Shown here piece by piece: positions 1-11,447 of a stretch of DNA of 16,507 bases. Location: contig NW_003946578.1 in NCBI RefSeq assembly GCF_000234665.1, forward strand, positions 1 to 16,507, given 5' to 3'. This stretch comes from Leishmania mexicana MHOM/GT/2001/U1103. Taxonomy: Eukaryota; Euglenozoa; Kinetoplastea; Trypanosomatida; Trypanosomatidae. Numbering within the stretch: position 1 is the first letter of the stretch; the number at the start of each line of letters is the position of its first letter. A program made the position numbers and the translations under genes. The notes under the pieces were generated by a model. The model had not been told where the DNA came from, did no database searches, and saw only the letters and a program-made list of their open reading frames with translations.

Positions 1-496
1 TTCCCTTTCGTCACGCGGAGGGCCGTCGGAGGCGCACTGGTTTGCGTCCCAGTACTTGCACATTCCCTTTCGCCACGCGGAGGGCCGTCGGAGGCGCACT
101 GGTTTGCGTCCCAGTACTTGGACATTCCCTTTCGCCACGCGCAGGGCCGTCGGAGGCGCACTGGTTTGCGTCCCAGTACTTGGACATTCCCTTTCGTCAC
201 GCGGAGGGCCGTCGGAGGCGCACTGCTTGGCGTCCCAGTACTTGGACATTCCCTTTCGCCACACGCAGGGCCGTCGGAGGCGCACTGTTTGGCGTCCCAG
301 TACTTGGACATTCCCTTTCGTCACGCGGAGGGCCGTCGGAGGCGCACTGGTTTGCGTCCCAGTACTTGGACATTCCCTTTCGCCACGCGCAGGGCCGTCG
401 GAGGCGCACTGGTTTGCGTCCCAGTACTTGGACATTCCCTTTCGTCACGCGGAGGGCCGTCGGAGGCGCACTGGTTTGCGTCCCAGTACTTGGACA
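1..496. repeat. Eight-unit block, copy 1 (repeated at 7251)
   Basis: By eye this stretch matches 7251-7746 over 496 bases with one difference (C at 407 against A at 7657). The match may extend to the left, where the window ends. Confidence 0.85.
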
Positions 497-930
497 TTCC
501 CTTTCGCCACGCGCAGGGCCGTCGGAGGCGCACTGCTTGGCGTCCCAGTACTTGGACATTCCCTTTCGCCACGCGCAGGGCCGTCGGAGGCGCACTGGTT
601 TGCGTCCCAGTACTTGGACATTCCCTTTCGTCACGCGGAGGGCCGTCGGAGGCGCACTGGTTTGCGTCCCAGTACTTGGACATTCCCTTTCGCCACGCGG
701 AGGGCCGTCGGAGGCGCACTGGTTTGCGTCCCAGTACTTGGACATTCCCTTTCGCCACGCGCAGGGCCGTCGGAGGCGCACTGGTTTGCGTCCCAGTACT
801 TGGACATTCCCTTTCGTCACACGCAGGGCCGTCGGAGGCGCACTGCTTGGCGTCCCAGTACTTGGACATTCCCTTTCGTCACACGCAGGGCCGTCGGAGG
901 CGCACTGCTTGGCGTCCCAGTACTTTGACA

Positions 931-1364
931 TTCCCTTTCGTCACGCGGAGGGCCGTCGGAGGCGCACTGGTTTGCGTCCCAGTACTTGCACATTCCCTTT
1001 CGCCACGCGCAGGGCCGTCGGAGGCGCACTGCTTGGCGTCCCAGTACTTGGACATTCCCTTTCGTCACACGCAGGGCCGTCGGAGGCGCACTGCTTGGCG
1101 TCCCAGTACTTGGACATTCCCTTTCGTCACACGCAGGGCCGTCGGAGGCGCACTGCTTGGCGTCCCAGTACTTGGACATTCCCTTTCGTCACGCGGAGGG
1201 CCGTCGGAGGCGCACTGGTTTGCGTCCCAGTACTTGCACATTCCCTTTCGCCACGCGCAGGGCCGTCGGAGGCGCACTGCTTGGCGTCCCAGTACTTGGA
1301 CATTCCCTTTCGTCACACGCAGGGCCGTCGGAGGCGCACTGCTTGGCGTCCCAGTACTTTGACA
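931..1364. repeat. Four-unit (248-bp) periodicity at the left
   Basis: The order TCACGCGGAG/TTGCACA unit, CCACGCGCAG/GCTTGG unit, TCACACGCAG/GCTTGG unit occurs at 931-1116 and again at 1179-1364, with one additional TCACACGCAG unit at 1117. The last unit differs by a TTTGACA ending. Confidence 0.75.
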
Positions 1365-1674
1365 TTCCCTTTCGTCACGCGGAGGGCCGTCGGAGGCGCA
1401 CTGGTTTGCGTCCCAGTACTTTGACATTCCCTTTCGTCACGCGGAGGGCCGTCGGAGGCGCACTGGTTTGCGTCCCAGTACTTGGACATTCCCTTTCGTC
1501 ACGCGGAGGGCCGTCGGAGGCGCACTGGTTTGCGTCCCAGTACTTTGACATTCCCTTTCGTCACGCGGAGGGCCGTCGGAGGCGCACTGGTTTGCGTCCC
1601 AGTACTTGGACATTCCCTTTCGCCACGCGCAGGGCCGTCGGAGGCGCACTGCTTGGCGTCCCAGTACTTGGACA

Positions 1675-1735
1675 TTCCCTTTCGTCACACGCAGGGCCGT
1701 CGGAGGCGCACTGCTTGGCGTCCAGTACTTGGACA
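1675..1735. repeat. 61-bp satellite unit
   Basis: One C of the CCC at unit positions 48-50 is missing (GCGTCCAGTACTT). The head is TCACACGCAG and positions 40-43 read CTTG. It shares head, middle and deletion with the 61-bp units at 16055 and 16363, so these three probably derive from one deletion event. Confidence 0.9.
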
Positions 1736-2169
1736 TTCCCTTTCGCCACGCGCAGGGCCGTCGGAGGCGCACTGGTTTGCGTCCCAGTACTTGGACATTC
1801 CCTTTCGTCACACGCAGGGCCGTCGGAGGCGCACTGCTTGGCGTCCCAGTACTTGGACATTCCCTTTCGTCACGCGGAGGGCCGTCGGAGGCGCACTGGT
1901 TTGCGTCCCAGTACTTGGACATTCCCTTTCGCCACGCGCAGGGCCGTCGGAGGCGCACTGCTTGGCGTCCCAGTACTTTGACATTCCCTTTCGTCACGCG
2001 GAGGGCCGTCGGAGGCGCACTGGTTTGCGTCCCAGTACTTTGACATTCCCTTTCGTCACGCGGAGGGCCGTCGGAGGCGCACTGGTTTGCGTCCCAGTAC
2101 TTGCACATTCCCTTTCGCCACGCGCAGGGCCGTCGGAGGCGCACTGCTTGGCGTCCCAGTACTTGGACA

Positions 2170-2230
2170 TTCCCTTTCGTCACGCGGAGGGCCGTCGGAG
2201 GCGCACTGGTTTGCGTCCAGTACTTGGACA
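2170..2230. repeat. 61-bp satellite unit on GGTTTG background
   Basis: This is the only one of the eight 61-bp units that carries the GGTTTG middle; the other seven carry GCTTGG. The head is TCACGCGGAG. It may be a second, independent C deletion in the same CCC run, or the result of gene conversion limited to the region around the deletion. Confidence 0.9.
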
Positions 2231-3036
2231 TTCCCTTTCGCCACGCGCAGGGCCGTCGGAGGCGCACTGGTTTGCGTCCCAGTACTTGCACATTCCCTTT
2301 CGCCACGCGGAGGGCCGTCGGAGGCGCACTGCTTGGCGTCCCAGTACTTGGACATTCCCTTTCGTCACGCGGAGGGCCGTCGGAGGCGCACTGCTTGGCG
2401 TCCCAGTACTTGGACATTCCCTTTCGTCACGCGGAGGGCCGTCGGAGGCGCACTGGTTTGCGTCCCAGTACTTGGACATTCCCTTTCGTCACGCGGAGGG
2501 CCGTCGGAGGCGCACTGGTTTGCGTCCCAGTACTTGGACATTCCCTTTCGCCACGCGCAGGGCCGTCGGAGGCGCACTGGTTTGCGTCCCAGTACTTGGA
2601 CATTCCCTTTCGTCACGCGGAGGGCCGTCGGAGGCGCACTGGTTTGCGTCCCAGTACTTGGACATTCCCTTTCGTCACGCGGAGGGCCGTCGGAGGCGCA
2701 CTGGTTTGCGTCCCAGTACTTGGACATTCCCTTTCGCCACGCGCAGGGCCGTCGGAGGCGCACTGCTTGGCGTCCCAGTACTTGGACATTCCCTTTCGCC
2801 ACGCGCAGGGCCGTCGGAGGCGCACTGCTTGGCGTCCCAGTACTTGGACATTCCCTTTCGCCACGCGCAGGGCCGTCGGAGGCGCACTGGTTTGCGTCCC
2901 AGTACTTGGACATTCCCTTTCGCCACGCGCAGGGCCGTCGGAGGCGCACTGGTTTGCGTCCCAGTACTTTGACATTCCCTTTCGTCACGCGCAGGGCCGT
3001 CGGAGGCGCACTGGTTTGCGTCCCAGTACTTGGACA

Positions 3037-3097
3037 TTCCCTTTGGCCACGCGCAGGGCCGTCGGAGGCGCACTGCTTGGCGTCCAGTACTTGGACA
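3037..3097. repeat. 61-bp satellite unit with G at position 9
   Basis: The head reads CTTTGGCCACGCGCAG instead of CTTTCGCC, which removes the first CpG of the unit, and the unit also has the one-C deletion. The same combination occurs only at 16116 and 16424, and the G9 head again in the partial unit at 16485, about 13 kb away. The shared rare pair of changes indicates common descent. Confidence 0.9.
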
Positions 3098-4337
3098 TTC
3101 CCTTTCGCCACGCGCAGGGCCGTCGGAGGCGCACTGGTTTGCGTCCCAGTACTTTGACATTCCCTTTCGCCACGCGGAGGGCCGTCGGAGGCGCACTGGT
3201 TTGCGTCCCAGTACTTGGACATTCCCTTTCGCCACGCGCAGGGCCGTCGGAGGCGCACTGGTTTGCGTCCCAGTACTTGGACATTCCCTTTCGCCACGCG
3301 CAGGGCCGTCGGAGGCGCACTGGTTTGCGTCCCAGTACTTGGACATTCCCTTTCGCCACGCGCAGGGCCGTCGGAGGCGCACTGCTTGGCGTCCCAGTAC
3401 TTGGACATTCCCTTTCGCCACGCGCAGGGCCGTCGGAGGCGAACTGGTTTGCGTCCCAGTACTTGGACATTCCCTTTCGTCACGCGGAGGGCCGTCGGAG
3501 GCGCACTGGTTTGCGTCCCAGTACTTGGACATTCCCTTTCGTCACGCGGAGGGCCGTCGGAGGCGCACTGGTTTGCGTCCCAGTACTTGGACATTCCCTT
3601 TCGCCACGCGCAGGGCCGTCGGAGGCGCACTGGTTTGCGTCCCAGTACTTGCACATTCCCTTTCGCCACGCGCAGGGCCGTCGGAGGCGCACTGCTTGGC
3701 GTCCCAGTACTTGGACATTCCCTTTCGTCACGCGGAGGGCCGTCGGAGGCGCACTGGTTTGCGTCCCAGTACTTGGACATTCCCTTTCGCCACGCGCAGG
3801 GCCGTCGGAGGCGCACTGCTTGGCGTCCCAGTACTTGGACATTCCCTTTCGCCACGCGCAGGGCCGTCGGAGGCGCACTGGTTTGCGTCCCAGTACTTGG
3901 ACATTCCCTTTCGCCACGCGCAGGGCCGTCGGAGGCGCACTGGTTTGCGTCCCAGTACTTGGACATTCCCTTTCGCCACGCGCAGGGCCGTCGGAGGCGC
4001 ACTGGTTTGCGTCCCAGTACTTGCACATTCCCTTTCGCCACGCGCAGGGCCGTCGGAGGCGCACTGCTTGGCGTCCCAGTACTTGGACATTCCCTTTCGT
4101 CACGCGGAGGGCCGTCGGAGGCGCACTGGTTTGCGTCCCAGTACTTGGACATTCCCTTTCGCCACGCGCAGGGCCGTCGGAGGCGCACTGCTTGGCGTCC
4201 CAGTACTTTGACATTCCCTTTCGTCACGCGGAGGGCCGTCGGAGGCGCACTGGTTTGCGTCCCAGTACTTGCACATTCCCTTTCGCCACGCGCAGGGCCG
4301 TCGGAGGCGCACTGGTTTGCGTCCCAGTACTTGCACA

Positions 4338-4398
4338 TTCCCTTTCGCCACGCGCAGGGCCGTCGGAGGCGCACTGCTTGGCGTCCAGTACTTGGACA
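4338..4398. repeat. 61-bp satellite unit, last before the central run
   Basis: Head CCACGCGCAG, middle GCTTGG, with the one-C deletion. After it there is no unit-length change for 11,656 bases. Confidence 0.9.
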
Positions 4399-4522
4399 TT
4401 CCCTTTCGCCACACGCAGGGCCGTCGGAGGCGCACTGTTTGGCGTCCCAGTACTTGGACATTCCCTTTCGCCACGCGCAGGGCCGTCGGAGGCGCACTGG
4501 TTGGCGTCCCAGTACTTGGACA

Positions 4523-6506
4523 TTCCCTTTCGTCACGCGGAGGGCCGTCGGAGGCGCACTGGTTTGCGTCCCAGTACTTGGACATTTCCTTTCGCCACGC
4601 GCAGGGCCGTCGGAGGCGCACTGCTTGGCGTCCCAGTACTTGGACATTCCCTTTCGCCACACGCAGGGCCGTCGGAGGCGCACTGTTTGGCGTCCCAGTA
4701 CTTGGACATTCCCTTTCGCCACACGCAGGGCCGTCGGAGGCGCACTGCTTGGCGTCCCAGTACTTGGACATTCCCTTTCGCCACGCGCAGGGCCGTCGGA
4801 GGCGCACTGCTTGGCGTCCCAGTACTTGGACATTCCCTTTCGTCACGCGGAGGGCCGTCGGAGGCGCACTGCTTGGCGTCCCAGTACTTGGACATTCCCT
4901 TTCGCCACGCGCAGGGCCGTCGGAGGCGCACTGCTTGGCGTCCCAGTACTTGGACATTCCCTTTCGCCACGCGCAGGGCCGTCGGAGGCGCACTGCTTGG
5001 CGTCCCAGTACTTGGACATTCCCTTTCGCCACGCGCAGGGCCGTCGGAGGCGCACTGGTTTGCGTCCCAGTACTTGGACATTCCCTTTCGCCACGCGCAG
5101 GGCCGTCGGAGGCGCACTGGTTTGCGTCCCAGTACTTGCACATTCCCTTTCGCCACACGCAGGGCCGTCGGAGGCGCACTGTTTGGCGTCCCAGTACTTG
5201 GACATTCCCTTTCGCCACGCGCAGGGCCGTCGGAGGCGCACTGGTTTGCGTCCCAGTACTTGGACATTCCCTTTCGCCACGCGCAGGGCCGTCGGAGGCG
5301 CACTGGTTTGCGTCCCAGTACTTGCACATTCCCTTTCGCCACGCGCAGGGCCGTCGGAGGCGCACTGGTTTGCGTCCCAGTACTTGCACATTCCCTTTCG
5401 CCACGCGCAGGGCCGTCGGAGGCGCACTGCTTGGCGTCCCAGTACTTGGACATTCCCTTTCGCCACGCGCAGGGCCGTCGGAGGCGCACTGCTTGGCGTC
5501 CCAGTACTTGGACATTCCCTTTCGCCATGCGCAGGGCCGTCGGAGGCGCACTGGTTTGCGTCCCAGTACTTGGACATTCCCTTTCGCCACGCGCAGGGCC
5601 GTCGGAGGCGCACTGGTTTGCGTCCCAGTACTTGCACATTCCCTTTCGCCACGCGCAGGGCCGTCGGAGGCGCACTGCTTGGCGTCCCAGTACTTGGACA
5701 TTCCCTTTCGCCATGCGCAGGGCCGTCGGAGGCGCACTGGTTTGCGTCCCAGTACTTGGACATTCCCTTTCGTCACGCGGAGGGCCGTCGGAGGCGCACT
5801 GGTTTGCGTCCCAGTACTTGCACATTCCCTTTCGCCACGCGCAGGGCCGTCGGAGGCGCACTGCTTGGCGTCCCAGTACTTGGACATTCCCTTTCGCCAC
5901 GCGCAGGGCCGTCGGAGGCGCACTGGTTTGCGTCCCAGTACTTGGACATTCCCTTTCGCCACGCGCAGGGCCGTCGGAGGCGCACTGGTTTGCGTCCCAG
6001 TACTTGCACATTCCCTTTCGCCACGCGCAGGGCCGTCGGAGGCGCACTGGTTTGCGTCCCAGTACTTTGACATTCCCTTTCGTCACGCGGAGGGCCGTCG
6101 GAGGCGCACTGGTTTGCGTCCCAGTACTTGCACATTCCCTTTCGCCACGCGCAGGGCCGTCGGAGGCGCACTGGTTTGCGTCCCAGTACTTGCACATTCC
6201 CTTTCGCCACGCGCAGGGCCGTCGGAGGCGCACTGCTTGGCGTCCCAGTACTTGGACATTCCCTTTCGTCACGCGGAGGGCCGTCGGAGGCGCACTGCTT
6301 GGCGTCCCAGTACTTGGACATTCCCTTTCGCCACGCGCAGGGCCGTCGGAGGCGCACTGCTTGGCGTCCCAGTACTTGGACATTCCCTTTCGCCACGCGC
6401 AGGGCCGTCGGAGGCGCACTGCTTGGCGTCCCAGTACTTGGACATTCCCTTTCGTCACGCGGAGGGCCGTCGGAGGCGCACTGCTTGGCGTCCCAGTACT
6501 TGGACA
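4523..6506. repeat. Higher-order block, copy 1 (32 units)
   Basis: The order of unit variants over these 32 units matches that of the 45 units at 12893-15682, read in the same direction. Diagnostic runs include two units with CACACGCAG heads in a row (4647 and 4709), and CATGCG units at 5515 and 5701 followed by a TTTGACA unit at 6011. Copy 1 has one unit (4833, TCACGCGGAG/GCTTGG) that is absent from copy 2, and a private C-to-T change at 4587. Otherwise all 31 aligned units agree at the variable sites. It is most likely a segmental duplication inside the satellite. Confidence 0.8.
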
Positions 6507-6754
6507 TTCCCTTTCGCCACGCGCAGGGCCGTCGGAGGCGCACTGGTTTGCGTCCCAGTACTTGGACATTCCCTTTCGCCACGCGCAGGGCCGTCGGAGG
6601 CGCACTGCTTGGCGTCCCAGTACTTGGACATTCCCTTTCGTCACGCGGAGGGCCGTCGGAGGCGCACTGCTTGGCGTCCCAGTACTTGGACATTCCCTTT
6701 CGCCACGCGCAGGGCCGTCGGAGGCGCACTGCTTGGCGTCCCAGTACTTGGACA
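6259..6754. repeat. Three-unit (186-bp) periodicity
   Basis: TCACGCGGAG/GCTTGG units recur every third unit (6259, 6445, 6631) with CCACGCGCAG units between them. A shorter version (15435 and 15621) lies at the end of the 12893-15682 block. Confidence 0.7.
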
Positions 6755-7250
6755 TTCCCTTTCGCCACGCGCAGGGCCGTCGGAGGCGCACTGGTTTGCG
6801 TCCCAGTACTTGCACATTCCCTTTCGCCACGCGCAGGGCCGTCGGAGGCGAACTGGTTTGCGTCCCAGTACTTGGACATTCCCTTTCGTCACGCGGAGGG
6901 CCGTCGGAGGCGCACTGCTTGGCGTCCCAGTACTTGGACATTCCCTTTCGCCACACGCAGGGCCGTCGGAGGCGCACTGTTTGGCGTCCCAGTACTTGGA
7001 CATTCCCTTTCGCCACGCGGAGGGCCGTCGGAGGCGCACTGGTTTGCGTCCCAGTACTTGGACATTCCCTTTCGCCACGCGGAGGGCCGTCGGAGGCGCA
7101 CTGGTTTGCGTCCCAGTACTTGGACATTCCCTTTCGCCACGCGCAGGGCCGTCGGAGGCGCACTGGTTTGCGTCCCAGTACTTGGACATTCCCTTTCGTC
7201 ACACGCAGGGCCGTCGGAGGCGCACTGCTTGGCGTCCCAGTACTTGGACA

Positions 7251-7746
7251 TTCCCTTTCGTCACGCGGAGGGCCGTCGGAGGCGCACTGGTTTGCGTCCC
7301 AGTACTTGCACATTCCCTTTCGCCACGCGGAGGGCCGTCGGAGGCGCACTGGTTTGCGTCCCAGTACTTGGACATTCCCTTTCGCCACGCGCAGGGCCGT
7401 CGGAGGCGCACTGGTTTGCGTCCCAGTACTTGGACATTCCCTTTCGTCACGCGGAGGGCCGTCGGAGGCGCACTGCTTGGCGTCCCAGTACTTGGACATT
7501 CCCTTTCGCCACACGCAGGGCCGTCGGAGGCGCACTGTTTGGCGTCCCAGTACTTGGACATTCCCTTTCGTCACGCGGAGGGCCGTCGGAGGCGCACTGG
7601 TTTGCGTCCCAGTACTTGGACATTCCCTTTCGCCACGCGCAGGGCCGTCGGAGGCGAACTGGTTTGCGTCCCAGTACTTGGACATTCCCTTTCGTCACGC
7701 GGAGGGCCGTCGGAGGCGCACTGGTTTGCGTCCCAGTACTTGGACA
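7251..7746. repeat. Eight-unit block, copy 2
   Basis: Matches 1-496 with one mismatch at 7657, which is the position-35 C/A variant. On its right it overlaps the 497-bp block 7348-7844, so pieces of the same ancestral order survive in three places. Confidence 0.85.
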
Positions 7747-7844
7747 TTCCCTTTCGTCACGCGGAGGGCCGTCGGAGGCGCACTGGTTTGCGTCCCAGTA
7801 CTTGGACATTCCCTTTCGCCACGCGCAGGGCCGTCGGAGGCGCA
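7348..7844. repeat. 497-bp exact block, copy 1 (1860-bp offset)
   Basis: Reads identically to 9208-9704. The core order is a TCACGCGGAG/GCTTGG unit, a CACACGCAG/GTTTGG unit, a TCACGCGGAG unit, a GAACTGG unit, then two TCACGCGGAG units. The offset is exactly 30 units. Confidence 0.85.
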
Positions 7845-8260
7845 CTGGTTTGCGTCCCAGTACTTGCACATTCCCTTTCGCCACGCGCAGGGCCGTCGGA
7901 GGCGCACTGCTTGGCGTCCCAGTACTTGGACATTCCCTTTCGTCACGCGGAGGGCCGTCGGAGGCGCACTGGTTTGCGTCCCAGTACTTGGACATTCCCT
8001 TTCGCCACGCGCAGGGCCGTCGGAGGCGCACTGCTTGGCGTCCCAGTACTTGGACATTCCCTTTCGCCACGCGCAGGGCCGTCGGAGGCGCACTGCTTGG
8101 CGTCCCAGTACTTGGACATTCCCTTTCGCCACGCGCAGGGCCGTCGGAGGCGCACTGCTTGGCGTCCCAGTACTTGCACATTCCCTTTCGCCACGCGCAG
8201 GGCCGTCGGAGGCGCACTGCTTGGCGTCCCAGTACTTGGACATTCCCTTTCGTCACGCGG

Positions 8261-8627
8261 AGGGCCGTCGGAGGCGCACTGGTTTGCGTCCCAGTACTTG
8301 GACATTCCCTTTCGCCACGCGCAGGGCCGTCGGAGGCGCACTGCTTGGCGTCCCAGTACTTGGACATTCCCTTTCGCCACGCGCAGGGCCGTCGGAGGCG
8401 AACTGGTTTGCGTCCCAGTACTTGGACATTCCCTTTCGCCACGCGCAGGGCCGTCGGAGGCGAACTGGTTTGCGTCCCAGTACTTGGACATTCCCTTTCG
8501 CCACACGCAGGGCCGTCGGAGGCGCACTGGTTTGCGTCCCAGTACTTGCACATTCCCTTTCGCCACGCGCAGGGCCGTCGGAGGCGCACTGCTTGGCGTC
8601 CCAGTACTTGGACATTCCCTTTCGCCA
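8261..8627. repeat. 367-bp block, copy 1 (1860-bp offset)
   Basis: Matches 10121-10487. It contains two adjacent GAACTGG units and one of only two units in the window that combine a CACACGCAG head with the GGTTTG middle (8491; the other is at 10351). The offset is the same 1860 bp as for 7348-7844. Confidence 0.85.
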
Positions 8628-9207
8628 TGCGCAGGGCCGTCGGAGGCGCAGTGGTTTGCGTCCCAGTACTTGGACATTCCCTTTCGCCACGCGCAGGGCC
8701 GTCGGAGGCGAACTGGTTTGCGTCCCAGTACTTGGACATTCCCTTTCGCCACGCGCAGGGCCGTCGGAGGCGCACTGGTTTGCGTCCCAGTACTTGGACA
8801 TTCCCTTTCGCCACGCGCAGGGCCGTCGGAGGCGCACTGGTTTGCGTCCCAGTACTTGCACATTCCCTTTCGCCACGCGCAGGGCCGTCGGAGGCGCACT
8901 GGTTTGCGTCCCAGTACTTGCACATTCCCTTTCGCCACGCGCAGGGCCGTCGGAGGCGCACTGGTTTGCGTCCCAGTACTTGGACATTCCCTTTCGTCAC
9001 GCGGAGGGCCGTCGGAGGCGCACTGCTTGGCGTCCCAGTACTTGGACATTCCCTTTCGCCACACGCAGGGCCGTCGGAGGCGCACTGCTTGGCGTCCCAG
9101 TACTTGGACATTCCCTTTCGCCATGCGCAGGGCCGTCGGAGGCGCAGTGGTTTGCGTCCCAGTACTTGGACATTCCCTTTCGCCACGCGCAGGGCCGTCG
9201 GAGGCGA

Positions 9208-9704
9208 ACTGGTTTGCGTCCCAGTACTTGGACATTCCCTTTCGCCACGCGCAGGGCCGTCGGAGGCGCACTGGTTTGCGTCCCAGTACTTGGACATTCC
9301 CTTTCGTCACGCGGAGGGCCGTCGGAGGCGCACTGCTTGGCGTCCCAGTACTTGGACATTCCCTTTCGCCACACGCAGGGCCGTCGGAGGCGCACTGTTT
9401 GGCGTCCCAGTACTTGGACATTCCCTTTCGTCACGCGGAGGGCCGTCGGAGGCGCACTGGTTTGCGTCCCAGTACTTGGACATTCCCTTTCGCCACGCGC
9501 AGGGCCGTCGGAGGCGAACTGGTTTGCGTCCCAGTACTTGGACATTCCCTTTCGTCACGCGGAGGGCCGTCGGAGGCGCACTGGTTTGCGTCCCAGTACT
9601 TGGACATTCCCTTTCGTCACGCGGAGGGCCGTCGGAGGCGCACTGGTTTGCGTCCCAGTACTTGGACATTCCCTTTCGCCACGCGCAGGGCCGTCGGAGG
9701 CGCA
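9208..9704. repeat. 497-bp exact block, copy 2 (1860-bp offset)
   Basis: Identical by eye to 7348-7844. It is bounded by a C/A difference at position 35 of the preceding unit (7347/9207) and a C/G difference at position 37 of the last unit (7845/9705). Confidence 0.85.
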
Positions 9705-10120
9705 GTGGTTTGCGTCCCAGTACTTGGACATTCCCTTTCGCCACGCGCAGGGCCGTCGGAGGCGAACTGGTTTGCGTCCCAGTACTTGGACATTCCCTTT
9801 CGCCACGCGCAGGGCCGTCGGAGGCGCACTGGTTTGCGTCCCAGTACTTGGACATTCCCTTTCGCCACGCGCAGGGCCGTCGGAGGCGCACTGGTTTGCG
9901 TCCCAGTACTTGCACATTCCCTTTCGCCACGCGCAGGGCCGTCGGAGGCGCACTGGTTTGCGTCCCAGTACTTGCACATTCCCTTTCGCCACGCGCAGGG
10001 CCGTCGGAGGCGCACTGCTTGGCGTCCCAGTACTTGGACATTCCCTTTCGTCACGCGGAGGGCCGTCGGAGGCGCACTGGTTTGCGTCCCAGTACTTGGA
10101 CATTCCCTTTCGCCACGCGC

Positions 10121-10487
10121 AGGGCCGTCGGAGGCGCACTGGTTTGCGTCCCAGTACTTGGACATTCCCTTTCGCCACGCGCAGGGCCGTCGGAGGCGCA
10201 CTGCTTGGCGTCCCAGTACTTGGACATTCCCTTTCGCCACGCGCAGGGCCGTCGGAGGCGAACTGGTTTGCGTCCCAGTACTTGGACATTCCCTTTCGCC
10301 ACGCGCAGGGCCGTCGGAGGCGAACTGGTTTGCGTCCCAGTACTTGGACATTCCCTTTCGCCACACGCAGGGCCGTCGGAGGCGCACTGGTTTGCGTCCC
10401 AGTACTTGCACATTCCCTTTCGCCACGCGCAGGGCCGTCGGAGGCGCACTGCTTGGCGTCCCAGTACTTGGACATTCCCTTTCGCCA
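10121..10487. repeat. 367-bp block, copy 2 (1860-bp offset)
   Basis: Matches 8261-8627. The match ends at the CATGCG/CACGCG difference in the following unit (8628/10488). The stretch between the two 1860-bp-offset blocks does not keep the same unit order, although it has the same unit count. Confidence 0.85.
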
Positions 10488-10722
10488 CGCGCAGGGCCGT
10501 CGGAGGCGCACTGGTTTGCGTCCCAGTACTTGGACATTCCCTTTCGTCACGCGGAGGGCCGTCGGAGGCGCACTGGTTTGCGTCCCAGTACTTGGACATT
10601 CCCTTTCGCCACGCGCAGGGCCGTCGGAGGCGCACTGGTTTGCGTCCCAGTACTTGCACATTCCCTTTCGCCACGCGCAGGGCCGTCGGAGGCGCACTGC
10701 TTGGCGTCCCAGTACTTGGACA

Positions 10723-11218
10723 TTCCCTTTCGTCACGCGGAGGGCCGTCGGAGGCGCACTGGTTTGCGTCCCAGTACTTGGACATTCCCTTTCGCCACGC
10801 GCAGGGCCGTCGGAGGCGCACTGCTTGGCGTCCCAGTACTTGGACATTCCCTTTCGCCACGCGCAGGGCCGTCGGAGGCGCACTGCTTGGCGTCCCAGTA
10901 CTTGGACATTCCCTTTCGCCACGCGCAGGGCCGTCGGAGGCGCACTGCTTGGCGTCCCAGTACTTGGACATTCCCTTTCGTCACGCGGAGGGCCGTCGGA
11001 GGCGCACTGGTTTGCGTCCCAGTACTTGGACATTCCCTTTCGCCACGCGCAGGGCCGTCGGAGGCGCACTGCTTGGCGTCCCAGTACTTGGACATTCCCT
11101 TTCGCCACGCGCAGGGCCGTCGGAGGCGCACTGCTTGGCGTCCCAGTACTTGGACATTCCCTTTCGCCACGCGCAGGGCCGTCGGAGGCGCACTGCTTGG
11201 CGTCCCAGTACTTGGACA
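10723..11218. repeat. Two tandem copies of a 248-bp four-unit repeat
   Basis: Units at 10723 and 10971 have TCACGCGGAG/GGTTTG, and each is followed by three CCACGCGCAG/GCTTGG units. The two 248-bp copies are identical by eye. Confidence 0.85.
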
Positions 11219-11447
11219 TTCCCTTTCGTCACGCGGAGGGCCGTCGGAGGCGCACTGGTTTGCGTCCCAGTACTTGCACATTCCCTTTCGCCACGCGCAG
11301 GGCCGTCGGAGGCGCACTGGTTTGCGTCCCAGTACTTGCACATTCCCTTTCGCCACGCGCAGGGCCGTCGGAGGCGCACTGCTTGGCGTCCCAGTACTTG
11401 GACATTCCCTTTCGCCATGCGCAGGGCCGTCGGAGGCGCAGTGGTTT

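Larger units (their letters stand above)
1..4398. repeat. Left, more heterogeneous part of the satellite array
   Basis: This part holds 71 units. It contains 9 of the window's 12 units ending in TTTGACA (TG at 58-59) and 7 of the 11 units with head TCACACGCAG. It also has four of the eight 61-bp units (starting 1675, 2170, 3037 and 4338), where GCGTCCCAG is shortened to GCGTCCAG. T at position 11 is much commoner here than further right. The mixture suggests weaker homogenisation than in the centre, as expected nearer the edge of a satellite block, but the real array edge is not in the window. The boundary at 4398 is operational: it is the end of the last 61-bp unit before a long run of pure 62-bp units. 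Confidence 0.75.

Noticed and set aside
1..62. CENP-B-box-like motif
   Set aside because: I see no match to the core bases of the mammalian box (TTCG and GGAA-CGGG spacing); the shared TTCG alone is not evidence.
187..310. NFI-type site from TTGGCG in GCTTGG units
   Set aside because: Only one half-site is present; the matching GCCAA half at the proper distance is absent.
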